Position numbers and translations under genes: made by a program | Shown: in pieces, positions 12,177-27,400 of the stretch | Position numbering within the stretch: position 1 is the stretch's first letter | Layout of the letters: the number at the start of each line of letters is the position of its first letter | Assembly: GCA_016946835.1 (NCBI GenBank) | Contig: JACVTC010000018.1 | Location: forward strand, 1,211,501 to 1,275,500 | Origin: Neocallimastix lanati (nom. inval.) | Lineage: Eukaryota; Neocallimastigomycota; Neocallimastigomycetes; Neocallimastigales; Neocallimastigaceae | Direction: 5' to 3' | DNA length: 64,000 bases | Notes under the pieces: model-generated | What the model saw: only the letters and a program-made list of their open reading frames with translations | What the model was told of the DNA's origin: nothing | Databases searched by the model: none

Positions 12177-13315
12177 TTTTTTTTATAAATAAATATAAAC
12201 GATTGAAATGCCGTTGTTTTTTAAATGTCAGTAAAAAAAACTTTTTTTATGTAATAATTAAAATAAGAAAAATTAATAAAAAAAAAAAAAGAAATAAAGA
12301 AAATTTGAAGTAGTAATATTTTATTTTATCGTAGATATTATATAATAATAAATAAAAATAATAAAAAAATAAATAATAATTAATAAAGAAATTATTAACA
12401 AATAAAAAAGTTTTTAGTTGATATTCTATTATTAATAAAATTCTTTAGTTTTATGGAGAAATCCAAAAAAAAACAAAACATTTAAATACCTGAATTACGA
12501 TTTGGATCGATTTTTAAAAAGAAATTTATAAGATTTTTTTTTTTAGTAACTCTTTACTTATATCTTTTAATATATATATATATATATTTTTAATGATAAA
12601 GTGATAATATCTCATAACATTATTAATACTATTTAAAATAAAAAAAATAAAAAATAAAAATAATTTATTATTCAAAAAAATTTTATTAGTACAATGAATT
12701 AATATTTTTTTTAATGATTAATACTGTTACTTACATAAAATTAAAAATGTTTAATAAAAATATTTTAATAACTTTTATTATATTTTTTATTTTATTTATT
12801 TTATTTTAGTTTAGTTTACTTTATTTAATCTGTACTTTATATTCATATTCTATTATTTTTTTATATTATTTTATATTATTTTATTTTATTCAATTTGAAC
12901 TTTACATTAATATTTTAAGTATTTATTTCATTATATTTTATTTTACTCATTATGTGTTTTATATTACTACTATTAATTTTATTTTAGTTTATATTTTACT
13001 CAATTTGTATTTTTTATTCATATTCTATTATTTATTTTTTCTTATTTTATTTATTAATTAATATTTTACTATTTCGTATTAATAAAATATTTTTTTTTTA
13101 TTTACTCAAGCTGTTCTTTGTATTTTATATTTCTATTTTTTATTTTATTTTAATAAATTTATATTTGTTTATTTGAAATTCTATTTATTTATTTTATTTC
13201 TTTCATTTGTGTACTTTTTTTCATGAAATTTTATTTTAGTTTTATTTCGAATCTTCAAAAGTGTATAAAATCGATTTTCATACGGAAAAAAAAAATTATT
13301 ATTTTTTTTATTTTT
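12177..13315. other. Gene-free AT-rich spacer
   Basis: Long runs of TTTTATTTTA-type sequence; nothing coding or structured is supported. Confidence 0.6.
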
Positions 13316-13690
13316 GGTGTGTACCGCCCTTAATATTCCCCCCCCTCGGAAGCAGTGGAAATAATGAGGTAGTCACACACTCCAGAATTATCCCTACTGG
13401 AGGACCTTACTGAGTCTAACCCATATAGTTTCGTACTAGCTCTCTGACAACTGCTTAATTGTCAGAAAATTTGTAATTTAGTAGAATATATCTACATGGG
13501 CACATGAAAACATCTACCTACCCTCTCAATTAGTTGAGCATCTATTCGTATATATAAGGGGGAACATCCTTACCTATGATCTTAACTACCATATTTCGTA
13601 AAAACCTCTTTGAGGAAAATTAAGAAAATGGTCATAGGGTGGGTTCAAACCAAGGAGTCTTATGTATGCCAGAAGACGCACTAACGACCA
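13316..13690 (-). mobile_element. tRNA-headed SINE-like block
   Basis: A 375-bp block of clearly higher GC content inside A/T-rich DNA, with no long open frame. Read on the minus strand it begins with a tRNA-like head (13690 down to 13629). This has a 7-bp acceptor-like stem TGGTCGT/ATGACCA, an anticodon-arm-like stem GTCTT/AAGAC and the B-box-like GGTTTGAACCC. A non-tRNA body follows and an A-rich stretch comes after GGTACACACC. The D arm is missing and no clean target duplication was found, so this is either an old SINE copy or another Pol III RNA. It is not similar by eye to the element at 4749. Confidence 0.5.
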
Positions 13691-15457
13691 GAATAGAATT
13701 ATTTTTATTGGAAAAAAGAAAAAACACGAAAGATCCAAAGTAAAATATATTAATTGTTTTTTTTTTTTTTTTTAAATAGTCTAATATGTTGTTTTTCCAA
13801 AAATAAATATAAATAATAATATTAGATATATATTTAATCGTAAATCAATGTTTTTGTTAAAAATTTTTATATAGTGTATGGCAATTAATATAATAAACCT
13901 TTATTAGACCATTCTTTCATATGTTTTTTTTTATTATTAAATATTTTATATTTATTATTTTTTTTATTTATGTTTTATTATATAAAATTTATATTTTATT
14001 ATATAATTTTTTTTAATAATTATTTGTTTTTTTAATAATCATTATTTATAAAATAATATTTAATATTATTATTTATTATTTATTATTAAATAACTATTAT
14101 TTCGTTTAACTGCTAAAAAATATTTTTTATTATTTATTTATTATTTAATATATAATATTTAATATTTAATATTAATTATTTATTATTTATTATTAAATAA
14201 CTATTACTATTATTTTTTAATCTTTAATCTTTAAAAATTTTTTATTATTTTTTTAATATTTAATATTTAATATTTAATATTTAATATTTATTTAATTATT
14301 TATTATTTAAATTGACATTATATTATTAATATTTTATTAAATGAATATAATTAATTATTAATAAGTTATTCATATTTATTATTGATTATATTTCAAAATA
14401 TTTTATATTTAATAATTAATATTTAATATTTAATATTTAATATTTAATATTTATTATATAATTTTTAATATTTAACTATTTTCTATTTTTTCTTTTTTTG
14501 TTACTTGGTATTGTTCCTTTCGTATTCCTGGTTCAGTTTTATTCTTAATTTCGTATAATAATTACACTTGAAATTTTTTCAATCTAATCATTTTTATTAT
14601 ATAAAAATATATAAATAATAATTATAAAAATTTTAATATAAAAATTTTGGTATAAAAATCTAAAAATTTTTCTTAAATTAATATTATTTAATTAATCAAT
14701 TTCTTTTAATTTTATTTATAATTCTTTTAAAAGAAAAAAAAAGAGAAGTACTTTTTATTTTTTCCCTATTTCTTTTTTTTATTCTTTTATAAAAAAAAAA
14801 AAAGAAATTTAGAAAATATAAAAAAAAATATAAATAATTCCTTTTACTAAAATCCTTCTTCTTTTCTTTTTTTTTTTTTTATTTATTTATTTAAATAAAA
14901 TAATAAAAAATTGAATTCGAAGGTTTTTTTTTTTCTTAAACATATTGAATATATTTGAATTATCTTTTTCTTTTTATTTAATTTAAATAGAAAGAAACTG
15001 AAATCAAACATTTAGCAAAAAAATAGAAAAAAATAACCAAAGAATTTTTATTTTTTATTATAATAAATTCAAAAAAAAAGAAAAGAACTATTTAAGATAA
15101 AAACGTAATATTAAAATTAAAGGTATGATAAATTATTTATAAAAAAGTATTGAAGGAATAATATATTTTAATACATTAATAAATATTTATAAAAGTTAAT
15201 AATTACGAATTAAATTTAATAACAACCTATTTTTCTATTATTATTTTTTTTTATAAAATCAATTATCTATAACCATTATAAATATATTTATATATAAAGA
15301 AATTGAAATTGAAACTCTTATATTTCTTTTGTTTTTTTATTTTTGTAAATAATTGTAAATAGTTTTATATAAAAGAACAAATTTAATTTTTTTTTTTTTA
15401 CTTTTTTAATTTGTAAATAAAAAATTATACCAATTCCTTGAGGGAATAAAGAAATCA
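13691..15457. other. Gene-free AT-rich spacer and upstream region of the giant scaffoldin gene
   Basis: Contains TAATATTTAATATT repeats (about 14140-14460) and A/T runs. No defined promoter element could be assigned. A small inverted repeat, ATTCC(TTGAG)GGAAT, lies just 5' of the ATG at 15458, in the presumed leader. Confidence 0.5.
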
Positions 15458-18400
15458 ATGTGGAATTTTAAATATATTGGACTACCGATTTTGGTAGGCT
15501 TATTTGTAGGACGAGGTATATGTGAAAATGAATGTAAATTTACTGTGAAGAAAAGCGGTAATGGCTTGTCTTGTACGGCTGGTGATTATTGTTATGATTC
15601 TAGAGCCAAAAGTGATGAAGATTACACTGGTTATTATTTAGTGGATGATCTATCCGCTGATGAAGATGAAAAAGAATTGGACCTTTTAACAGATGTTGAT
15701 GACACTGCTAAAAATCTAATTTATTATAACAGTACTTCAGCTACCCCTTGTACAATCAGCAATATGCCTCTTCCTGGTTATTATAAAAATAATGTAGTAA
15801 AATTAAAAGATGTAGATGGTCATTTAATTGATTGTACTGGTAAATTGATTGAATGTTCTGTTGAAGGTTGTAAATTAATTTCAGATATTGCTGCCGGTAC
15901 AGATTGTTCCGGAATTGGAGTATTAGCAAAACCCGAAGGAAGTGATGAAATAGCTCTTTGTCTTAGTGAAGATTCTGGTAATTATGCGACTTTTGGATTT
16001 ATTGCTGTTTCTTCGGATACTGAAGTGGCTAAAATAGATCCAAATCCATCAAAAAATGGTTATCTGGTTAAACATACCTCAAATACAATTTTTGATTTTG
16101 AGAAGAAGGCTAATTATTATGCTGTTAAGGCGGATACCCAATCCATAGTCTTCGATGCCAACTATGAAATCACTAACCAATGTATGGATAAAAGTGAAGG
16201 TAAGGTCATCGGTCGTATTGAGGACTTCTGTAATGTCAACAGTAGTGGTAATTACTACACATGTAAAAATGGTCTCTGTGATGCCAGAGCTGAAGATGCT
16301 CCAACCGTTCTCCTGGATAATAATGAATCTTTAACGAAAGATGATTGTAGTTTCAGCTGTACAGCAACTCCAGCTGGTGTAGTAAATTATTGTAATCATG
16401 TATCAGAAACGACTTGTGCCTCCGGCTACTACTTATTAAGTGTTGAATTGGAAGGTGAAGAAGGTGCTAAAACAGTTAAAAAAACAACTCTTGTGCAGTC
16501 CTCAACAACCGGTTTAGAATCTAGTAATATTAACGTAGTTATTCAATATGTAGGTACTGATGCAAATTTAGACCCTATTGTGGCTATAGGATATTATAAA
16601 AATGGAGATACAAGAGAAGGTTACAATTCCTACATTGGTTGTGACGGTACTACCTGTACTCTTATCACAGTGGATGTTGCCTCCAGTTGTAATGGAAAGG
16701 TTGGTCTCTTAATCGATACTCAATCTCAAGTCGTTTTCTGTAACTCCAATATCGATTATATTCGATTCACTAATGGTAATAAATATATCATTGGTAATTC
16801 TGCCAGTAAAATTGGAATGACTGATGCTAGTAGTTACTATGCTGTTACTGTTACAGCTGACTCTATGACGCTGAATGATGGAATAAATAAAATTGAAAAA
16901 AGTATTGCTAGTGATACACAGTACCTATGTATTAAGGGAGTTTGTATTGTTGATCCATGTAAATTTACAGTTAATTCTTCTTCCTCCTCAAAGACTTGTA
17001 CTGCCACATCATGTAAGTTACTATTAATAAATAAATTTATATAGAGAATAAATATTAATAATAAATGATAGAAATAAAAATATTAGCAAATAATAATGAA
17101 TGATAGAAATAAAAATAAGTGATAAAAAATAAAATAATAATATAAAATATTAAAAAATATGAATAAAAATAAATAATAGAATTAAAAATAAATGATAAAA
17201 ATAAATGTTAAAAATAAAAAAGAATAATTAAAAATGAAAAATGATAAAATGAAATATAAAATAAGAAATAAAAATTTAATAAATGAAAATAATAAATACA
17301 TAAAATAAGAATTAAAGTAATAATGATAGAAAATGAAATTTAATACAAATATATAACAATAGGATTAAATAGTATTAATCTATATTTAACTATTTGTTTA
17401 TATCTATTAAATATAATAAAACAGATAATTAATATTTTTTTTTTTTTTGATTATTACAATATTATTTATTAAAAAAAAAGGTTCTTATCTCCACGCAGGA
17501 TTAACTGACGTCTCTATTGTAGATGATGAAAGTAGTAATAAATACTTCGTTTCAGCAGGTGGCAACTTAATTACTGATAATGAAAGTAAAGGTTATCTCA
17601 TTTCTTATACATCCAAAAAAAAGGATGATGAAACTGAAAGTACTCCTGCTGTATATGAAGAAACTTGTACTGTCATTTCTTCAAATATAGGTTATTATCT
17701 TAATGGGGATTCTGCTACGAGGACAGACTATCCACTTTTGAAATGTGAAAGCGACGGTTGTACTTTAACTAAAAAACCAGAAGGAGCTGATAATGATACT
17801 CCAGTCTACTATATAAACGCTGAGTATGATAAAGATTCATTGATTAATACTGAAAACAAATATTATGCACTTATTAAATGTGGTAGTAGTTGTGATAAGG
17901 AAGAACCAGCTCCTGGAAACATTAATGTAAACGGACCTAAATTTATTTTTATAAATGAAGGTCTATCTCTTATTTCTTGTGTTGCAAATTATGTTGAAGG
18001 TCGTACCCCTGCTGGAATTAATAAGAATCAATATACATGTTCTATAATCTCTACGGAACAAGGATACTATTCTTCAAAAGATATCGGTGGTGATTTAATA
18101 AAGTGTGGAGAGGTTGAATGCTCATTATATAGTGGTCAACCTGGAAATTACATAAATCAATTGAAGACTGATGAAATTATTTCCTGTGAGGCTAACTGTA
18201 ATGTAACCCCTGGAGTGCAAGAGAATGTTAATGGTGCGAAACTTCCAGCCTATTATGTTGATTCTTCCAAAGGTGGATTAGGTTTAATTTATTGTACAAC
18301 ATCCGCATGTACTTCCGTTTCTGGTATAAATCGTGGTGTCTACATTGGAAAGAGAAATTTAATACTTAGTGGTGATCTTGATATTATAAAATGTATCAGT

Positions 18401-21400
18401 GATTCTTGTGCTCCTATAACTATTGGTCATGAATCAGTTGTTAACCCTAACCCTAAATACTATATTAATGGTAGTGATGAAGATAGAAAAACGAAGCCTT
18501 TAATTGAAGGATATACTGATGGTACAAATTATGGATTTAGAACCATAGCAGCAAGCGAAAAAACTATTTATATGAATTCAAATAGAGGAAGTAACTTAGA
18601 AAATAATTTAATTTATTGTTCATCGGCAACATCTTGTCAGGAAATCACTCCTAATGATGGAGATAAATTCATTCAAATTGTCAAAAATGATGAAATTAAA
18701 AAAATAGTTTGTACTAGTTCCGGTTGTCCTTCACAACCAACAGAAATTACAGCAGCAGAAATGAAACAGAATGTTGCTTACTATTTGGATCCATCTTCTG
18801 GTCGTGTTTTAGAAGATAATAATATTCCTGGAAATTTATTAGTGTGTTCCTATACAGAAGCAACTCAATCTGGAGATCCAGCTTCATATTCATGTGAATA
18901 TAAATCTAGCAGTAGTTTAAATAACTTTTATGTCAATGGTCTTGATAATACTTTAATTATAAAAAATGATGATGGATCCCTAACCCTCACAAGTAGTATG
19001 GATCCTGGTTATTACATTAATTCCAGTAATAATATTATTGTTTGTTACAATGGAAAATGTAAAGTCAACACAGCCGAAAATTGTAATACTGCTACTAGCA
19101 ATAAATGGGGAACAATGGATCCTGCCGGTAAACTCTGTATTGCTAATGGTGATAGTGCTTCAAAGGCCGTCTCTCTTCCATCCGGTAATAAGATTAACAA
19201 ATATATAATAAATATTCAATCTCCGGTTATCACAAACGGTTCTGGCAGTCTTTCAAATGGTTATTACCTTTTTAAGGCAGAAGCAAAGAAAGTCACTATT
19301 CCTACCCGTAAAGTGGCAGAAAATTTTGTTGTTGATACCAGTTCCTATCAACTTCAAACAACTACTACTTCAGGTTATTTATTTAATTGTGCAGTTGAAG
19401 GAACTTGTACAAAGTCTGCTATTACTTTTACGGAAGATAAATACTATTTGAATAGTGACAGTGATACTGCTGCTTTTCCTAATATTAAATGTACTAGTGG
19501 AGGTACAAATTGTAGCTTAGCAAGAGCTGATACTAATGATGTGTACTGTGTAAAGGGTGGTAAGTTAAATGTATGTCAAAAGGATTGCTCCACTGGATGT
19601 CGTGATCAAATTGCCATTGCCAGTACAGTGGAACCAATCCGTTATTACCTTTCTACTATAAATAACAATAAATTAATTAAATGTACTACAGATACATCAT
19701 GTACGGAAATTACACCAAGTGGAGTTGGTTATTATCTCAGTCAAGATTTATCTAAACCTTTAATTCGTTGTATTGTATCAATGGGAAGTGAGTACCGTTG
19801 TTATTACGAAACAATAAATACTGGTCTTTACATTGCTGCTTCAGGTCAACCAATCTACTGTAATAGTAATAATGCATGTAACGGAGTTGATCCAGGTGAA
19901 AGTGGTTCATGGTATGTAAGTGGTGAAACTGGTATGGTTATAACTTATTGTAAGAGGAGTGGTTGTACAGCTTTTCCAACTCCAGAACTTGGATATTATG
20001 TCAATGGCTACAAAGACGATGGTAAAGTTTTAATTTCTTGTACCAGTAAAAATAATGCAATTACTTGTGCTGAAACCGCTGTGAATTATTTAGGATATTA
20101 TCTAAATTCTGATAAAATAAATAGAAGCGATCCTGATATTCCGGAACCTCTTATTAAATGCGATAAAACAGGATGCTCTACTGAAAGTACAAGTGCTACT
20201 AAAAATAAGGCTTATTATTATATCAATGGTCAAAATAGACATTTAATTATGTGTAATGACAAAGACAATTGCGTACCAGTTACAGTAAATGCAAAAGGAT
20301 GGTATTTGTCAGAAAATTATGTAATGATTGGCTGTTCCAAAAACGGTAATATTTATATCTGTACTCAGTATGATCAGGAGCATTTGCCTCCTAAAGGTTA
20401 TTACATTAACAGTGATTCCAACACTTCTAATGCACCATTAATTATTAATGATGGTACTCCTGGTACTCCTGATATTTCTGATGACAATCTTGAAAATGGT
20501 TGGTATATTAATGAAGATCCCGCCAATGAAGCATCAGATAAAATTATTCGTTGCACCAGTTCAAAATCATGTACTACAAAGGAAATAAAGAATAAGAGTT
20601 GTTCCACGAGCTTGAATGGAGAATTTACAACTTATTACGGTTCTAATGATATTCGTTACTGTAATGGTAATGAAGCTGTTGCTCTTACAGACGGTACAAA
20701 AAAATTCATTACATTTACTGTTAGTGATATGATTCCAGGAGTTATCTTACCTGATAAAACCTCCTCTGCCATTGCTATAATAAAGATTACTAATAACAAT
20801 GGTATTAAAATTACTCATGAAAAGATTAATGGTTATACAATTGACAATGATACTCTCTATTTCTGTAATGGATCTACTTGTAATAAGATTACAGATCCTG
20901 TAGACGGTTATTACATTGATCAGACTAATGAAGTAGCATATCAATGTATAGGAGGAATTTGTAAAATACCTGACGTTGACGAACCTGGTACTAATTTATG
21001 TGATGATAAAAGTATTATTAAATATGAAGGATATAAATTATGTACAAAGAAACAAAATAATGCTATTCTTTTAAAAGATATTAAGGTAGAAATGCTTTAT
21101 GCTATTGAGAATAATTTGGATGAGGCCTTTGGTATAACAAATAGGTATGTTAGAGTTAATGTAGATAAATACTCTATTCGTATTAACGCTGTCATCAATG
21201 AAATTAGTTCTGCTACTATTGTGAGGAAGGATGAAAGTAAAAGTGCTGATGTTGTTCAATTACAAGCACTTGATAAGAAAATTTATAAGTTGAAGACACT
21301 AGAAAATTTACCTACATCGCCTGAAGGAACAACTTTCCAAATTAGCGCTAATAATGTATTAAAAGATTTTGAATATGATTACTACACCAATTCTGGTTAT

Positions 21401-24400
21401 TTCATTTATGGAATAAATAGTGATAAACATGTATTAAAGGAAGTCTATATTGATAATGGTGATGATTATAAATATTATTGTAAAATTGGTGATATTTGTG
21501 TTCTACAAAAGAAATCAACAACCGTGCCTGTAACTAATTTTGTTTTATCTGAAGATGGAGTATTGAATGCTAAAAATAAGGAAGGTACAGAGTCTGTATA
21601 TACTAATAAAATTATGAAAGGATCTTATATGATTAATAGTGATGAAATGGCTGAATGTGATGAAAAAGGTCATTGTAAAAAGAAAAGACTTCCAGGTAGT
21701 ATAGTAAAATTCACAAATAACTTATTAGAATTTAACAATATAAAAGCAAGTAAACTTTACAATAAATTTGTTTTCTTTAATCCTCCAAAATCACTACGCA
21801 AAAGAGACTCTGAAAATCAATTGAATGTCGAAGGGCTCATTGAATTAACAAGTGCATCATATACAAAGACTGATTTTACTACAAGAAATATATTTGTTGA
21901 TTCAAATTATATTCAGATTTCAGATGGCAGTGAAGCTATTAGTATTGGTTACAGTTGTATCAATGGATCATGTTTACAAATATCCAATTCTAATGTTGAA
22001 CGTTACTACTTAAATACAATTCAAATTGGTAAGAAGAGAAATGAAGTTGTTAAGTGTGGATCGAGTTGTGAATTTATTGATATTGATAATAATATGATTT
22101 TTGAAAACGCAGCTGCTACTGGAAGTGAAGATGCCATCATTTCTTGTGATGCTATTAATGGATGCATTGTAACTCCTGATACTACGAATGGAGGACTTCC
22201 AGTTTGTAAAAGTAGATTCAATGAAAATAAAGTTTATTATAAATCTGAAGAAGGTGATAGTGAATGTATTCGTGCTGACATTGATGTAAAACTTTTGAAA
22301 GGACAACATTGTATTTTTAATGGTGATATTTACAAAACTGATGATAGTGGAAGATGTACTACAATATCTCCCTCAAATATCAAAGTATTTGATGTTGCAT
22401 TAAGAGAGATTAATTATCCTTCGATTAATGAGAAACATGTAAAGGCTTCTATGTATTATTGTAAAACAATTAATACTAAATATAAGTGCAATCTGACCTA
22501 TGGTTATCTTTATAATAATAATAATCCAGATAAGTATGCTCTTTGTGATAAATTCGGTTGTACGATGAAGACAGCATCTACAATCACAGATTGTACTATA
22601 CTTCGTGCTGGTTCATTTGTTAGAAATGGTAAATTCTGCCAAACAAGTAGTACTTTAGCAAGTGATCAACGATCTTTGACTGACACATCAGAATATTATG
22701 TTCCTATGGAAATTGATACTAATGGTATATTCCCTGAAACAATATATGGTGATAAAGTTATAGTTGGTGTTAATAATAATGCTGCTTATTTAATAATTGA
22801 TGATGGTTATGTTATTTTAAAATCATCTAGTGGTGGAAATACAATTATTCGTAATAATGATGTAGACACTAGTAACAATCTTTATTTATGTTCATCCTTA
22901 AATAAAAATTGTGTTGGTGTTTCTGGTATTCAACCAGGTCTATATTATTCATCATTTAGTATTAATCCTATAAAATGTGATAATACTTGTAAATTAGATA
23001 GTACATATGGCAATACTAATGATGGTTATTTAATTAATAGTATTAAAGTTTCCTTCTCTGAAGAAACAAAATATAAATATGTCGAGTCGCAATTCCCTGG
23101 ATTTACAGATATACCTGTCTTGGTTGCTTGTACTGCTTATAAGATGACAGTGTTAAAGACCGATGGTTATATACTTTTACATAATAATAATTTAGCAGAA
23201 AATGGAAATACATCAACTGATCTATATTTATGTAATTCTAACGTCTCATCTTGTATTTTAAAGGATATAAGTAAGAGGGAAATTAAGGCTGGATGGTATG
23301 TTAATGGAGGTGGTAATACAATGGCTATTAAATGTGAGGAAGTTTCAACATCTTATAAATGTTTTGTTGTAAATGGAGATCTTGGAAAAAGTTGTACATC
23401 TGAAGGTGCTTTTATTTATACTCAATCTTCTTATCAATTCTGTTATGAATCCAATAAAGCAATTAGTCTTTCTAGCGCTGATGGTAATGCATATCAACTT
23501 ACTAGTAGTAATAATGGATTCCCAAGTCAAAAAGATTATGTTATTGTAAGTAAATATGCAGTTCAAGGTATTGGTAGTACTCTGAAAGGAGGCACAAAAT
23601 TTAATGGACTTCCGAAATGTAAATCCTACGGTGCCACTACCAAATGTACAATTAATGAATATGACAATAATACAAATAAGTTTGTTGTAAAAAATTTAGA
23701 AGTTGATCAATACTGTTATAATGGAGATGCAATTTATCGTACTAATATTTATGGAAGATGTGAAAAACAATACGCAAAAGAAACAGGAAGAGTATTTCTT
23801 TTCAACTACTTTACGGCTGTAAATGCTACTACAACAGATGCAACGAATGTACCAACCGACGGAACACAGATGTTTTATTGTAAGGATGGAAGTTGTCGAG
23901 CTGCTGCAGGTTATTACAAACTTGGTAGTTATTGGTACCGTTGTGACGGTGTTGGATGTAATAAAGACTTTGTCCGTAGCCCAGAAAATGGTAATTTAGA
24001 CGCCAGTTATAAATTAAATTGTGGTAGAGGAAATGGTAAAGCCAATTCTGGAAGTCATACTTACTATTATATTATTGGTAATAACAAATTCCCTGGAGCA
24101 GAAAGTAATAAGGGAATTATGGTTGAAACTGGTGAGGACTATTTTGTTAATTTTAAGGGTGAAGGTTACTATTTAATTGATGGTACAAGTAATGAAATGT
24201 TAGTTGAAGATACTTATGTTTCACAATCTGCTAGTCGTCGTCATATCAATCAACGTGATTTAGAGAAGAGAGTAAGCAGTAATAACTTATTCCTTTGTGA
24301 AAGTGCTACTGGTGACTGTAATAAGCAAGGTAATGACATTCATGGTTATTTCATTAATGCAGGTGCAAAAGCATCCAATCTTGCTATTATTGGATGTTAT

Positions 24401-27400
24401 GGAAGAGAAGGTTGTAAATTAGCAGATAATACTGATATTGGTTTTGGATTAAATAAATGTGACGAAACTTATATTGGAAGAGTAATTCGACTCAATAGTA
24501 GTGCTAACACAAACTATAAGATTTGTATTGGAAAATCTACAACTCAAGATTTAAAGACAAGTGCAAATACAGTTAAATATTATGAAATGATTTTAGATAA
24601 TGGAGCAAACTTTGCTGGTATTGAAATTGAAAAGAAAGAGGATAATGCAGATGTTACTGCAAGAATTATTATTCGTATTGATAATCGTTCAATCACTCAG
24701 TATACCGGTGAAGGTTATATCTTATTCTCTAATAATGATATTCCTTCAACAGTCAATGCTAGTGGTACTTTGAATTATTGTGAAGACAAGACCTTCTTAA
24801 AGAATGATGCTACTACAACAGTACAATGTAATACTGTTACCACAATTAATAATGGTTGGTACAAGACCAATTTAGGAGATCAACGATACATTAGATGTCA
24901 AGATAAACAATGTAAAATACAAGAAGCTCTTATCAGTGATGTCTGTAAGTACAGTGGACAATTAATATTTGCTGATAATACTTTGAAACTTTGTCAAACC
25001 ACAGATAAACAGGTAAAATTAGAAAATGTAACTGAATACAAGGCCATTATGAATGTTTCTTATTATAATGAATTCCCAGGTGTTCGTTTGAACAATACTG
25101 AAATAATCGTTACAGTAAGTAAGGAATTTGTTACTACCTTAAAATTAGACAGTTATATGGTTGTACAATCTGATAATACAATTATTGATGAAGAGGGAGT
25201 TCCTGGTTCGTTGTATAAATGTACTGCTGCTGATGGTGCTTGTGTAAAGGATATTATCCCTAATAATAATTATTACATAAAAACAGATATTTATGGAAAT
25301 CCAATTGATCTTATTCAATGTAAAGATGAACTTTATAGTCCTTGTTCAGTATTTAAAAGCCAATCAAAAGTAAAAGAAGGCTTCTATGTAAGTGCATCCA
25401 TAGTGAAACCAATTATTCAATGTATTCAGCCCGGATCTGAAATTGAAGGAGCTATGGTATTTGATGAAGAGAAAGACTTTATTCAATGCGTCGAACGTGG
25501 TTACAAAGAAGGTTGGTTCTTAAACGCTGCTAAGGAAGTGGAAGGTCAAGAATCTAATCCTTCACTCATCCATTGTGATTCTGAAGAAGGTTGTATAGAA
25601 AGATCAAACGATAACGGTTGGTATGTTAATCTTGGTGCTGATAAATTATACGATATCTCGAAGTATTCTAATGCTACAGTATATCCATTTATCAGCTGTA
25701 ACCAAAGTGGATGTCAATATTATGATAGCATTACTAATCCAATTACTAAGGACTGTGCAGCTGGCGGTGGCCATTTGATTATTTCTAATAATCAATATAA
25801 ACTTTGTAGGGATGAGAAAACTTCTAATTCTGTAGATTTTACCAATCTTTCTTCTAATTCTTATTCAATTCAAGTTGTCTATGTTGCAAATACAAATGAT
25901 TTCCCTGATATTGCAGGAGAAACAACCATATTAGCAGAAGTTAGAAATAATTATATTAGTAATATAAAAAATGATGGATATTATTATAAGGATAGCAAAT
26001 TATATAAGTGTGAAATTACTGGTAGTTGTGATATTGTAGTATCTGGTGGTTACTACTTTGAAGAATTGAATAGACAAATCATTTTTGGTTCATGTAAGGA
26101 AAATTCTTGTACATGGACATACTATAATAAAGAAGGTTTTATTTTCTTAACTGAAGATAATAAACTTGTAACTGCTGATACAACTTCAGATCTTTCAATT
26201 CATGTCTTCTATCAATGTAAGAAAAATGACAGTAAAACTAATGTTTGTATAAAGTTAACACCTACAAAAGGTTATTACTACAATTTATATGCTATTGATA
26301 GTACAAAGAAAGTCACAAAAACTGTGATATATCATTACGACGATGGCTGGTCAGTTGAAACAGAAACTCAAAAATGTACATATGTAAGCTATAAAACCAA
26401 TGTTTGTACTATTGGTTATGCTAATGAAAATGAAGTTGAATCATACACTAACCCATATGTAGAAGCTGGTGGTTTTTGTGTTACTGATGCAGGTAAGTAT
26501 TACTTTGCTATTGAAGAAATTAACACAGGTATGGATAAACCAAATTGTATTGCTATACCATCTGAAAACTCTGTTGGATATTACCAGATTAATGATGAAA
26601 TATATACCGTTGAAAAGATTGGGGCTTACAAAATTAATTTCAGCACATCTACTCAAATTAATACACTTGATCCAACAAATGTCTTTGGATATGCCAAAGG
26701 TAAAAGTGGAATCTGGCGTAGTTATAATCAACGTGACGAATATACTATTACTTGTGAAAATGATGTATGTTCGAATGCTAAAACTTTAACTTGTGAATAT
26801 AATTTCCAAACTAACAAATGTAAAGTAACTTCAGGCTCATTAAACCCAGGAGAAACATGTCTCTCAACACTTCATAATCAAAGATTTATAGCTGTGGAGA
26901 AGTTAACCAATGCTGAATACGGAGACTGTGTAACATTTAATACGAAGAATGACAAAACACTCTCAAAGTTTGATGATACTATTAACAATATTTCAATGGA
27001 TAAAAAAGTATACAATATAAATGGAAAGATGTACACTATTAAAAATGATTCCACATTTATTGAAATTGAGAATGAAGGTGTCCATGTTATTGATGAAGCT
27101 CATTATGAAATTGAATCCAGTACAACAAAGGTATTTGATGTAACTGAAACTTCATATTATGATCTTTTCATTTGTGGAAAAGAAGAAGGTTGTCAATTAA
27201 AAACTAGTTGTGGTAATAATGATTTATATGAATACATCTTTGATAAAGTTAAAGAGAACTTAATTCAATGTGATCCTACCACCAATACATTTACCCGTAC
27301 AAATGCTGAAGGTTATTATCTTAATTCTGCTAACCAAAGATTAGTAAAATGTTTCATTGATCATAAATGTAAGGAATATAACGATGATACAGGAATGGAA

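Noticed and set aside
17447-17480. Met at 17447 as start of a separate 4,042-residue gene
   Set aside because: It lies inside an intron; splicing 17012 to 17481 keeps the frame and the module cysteine.
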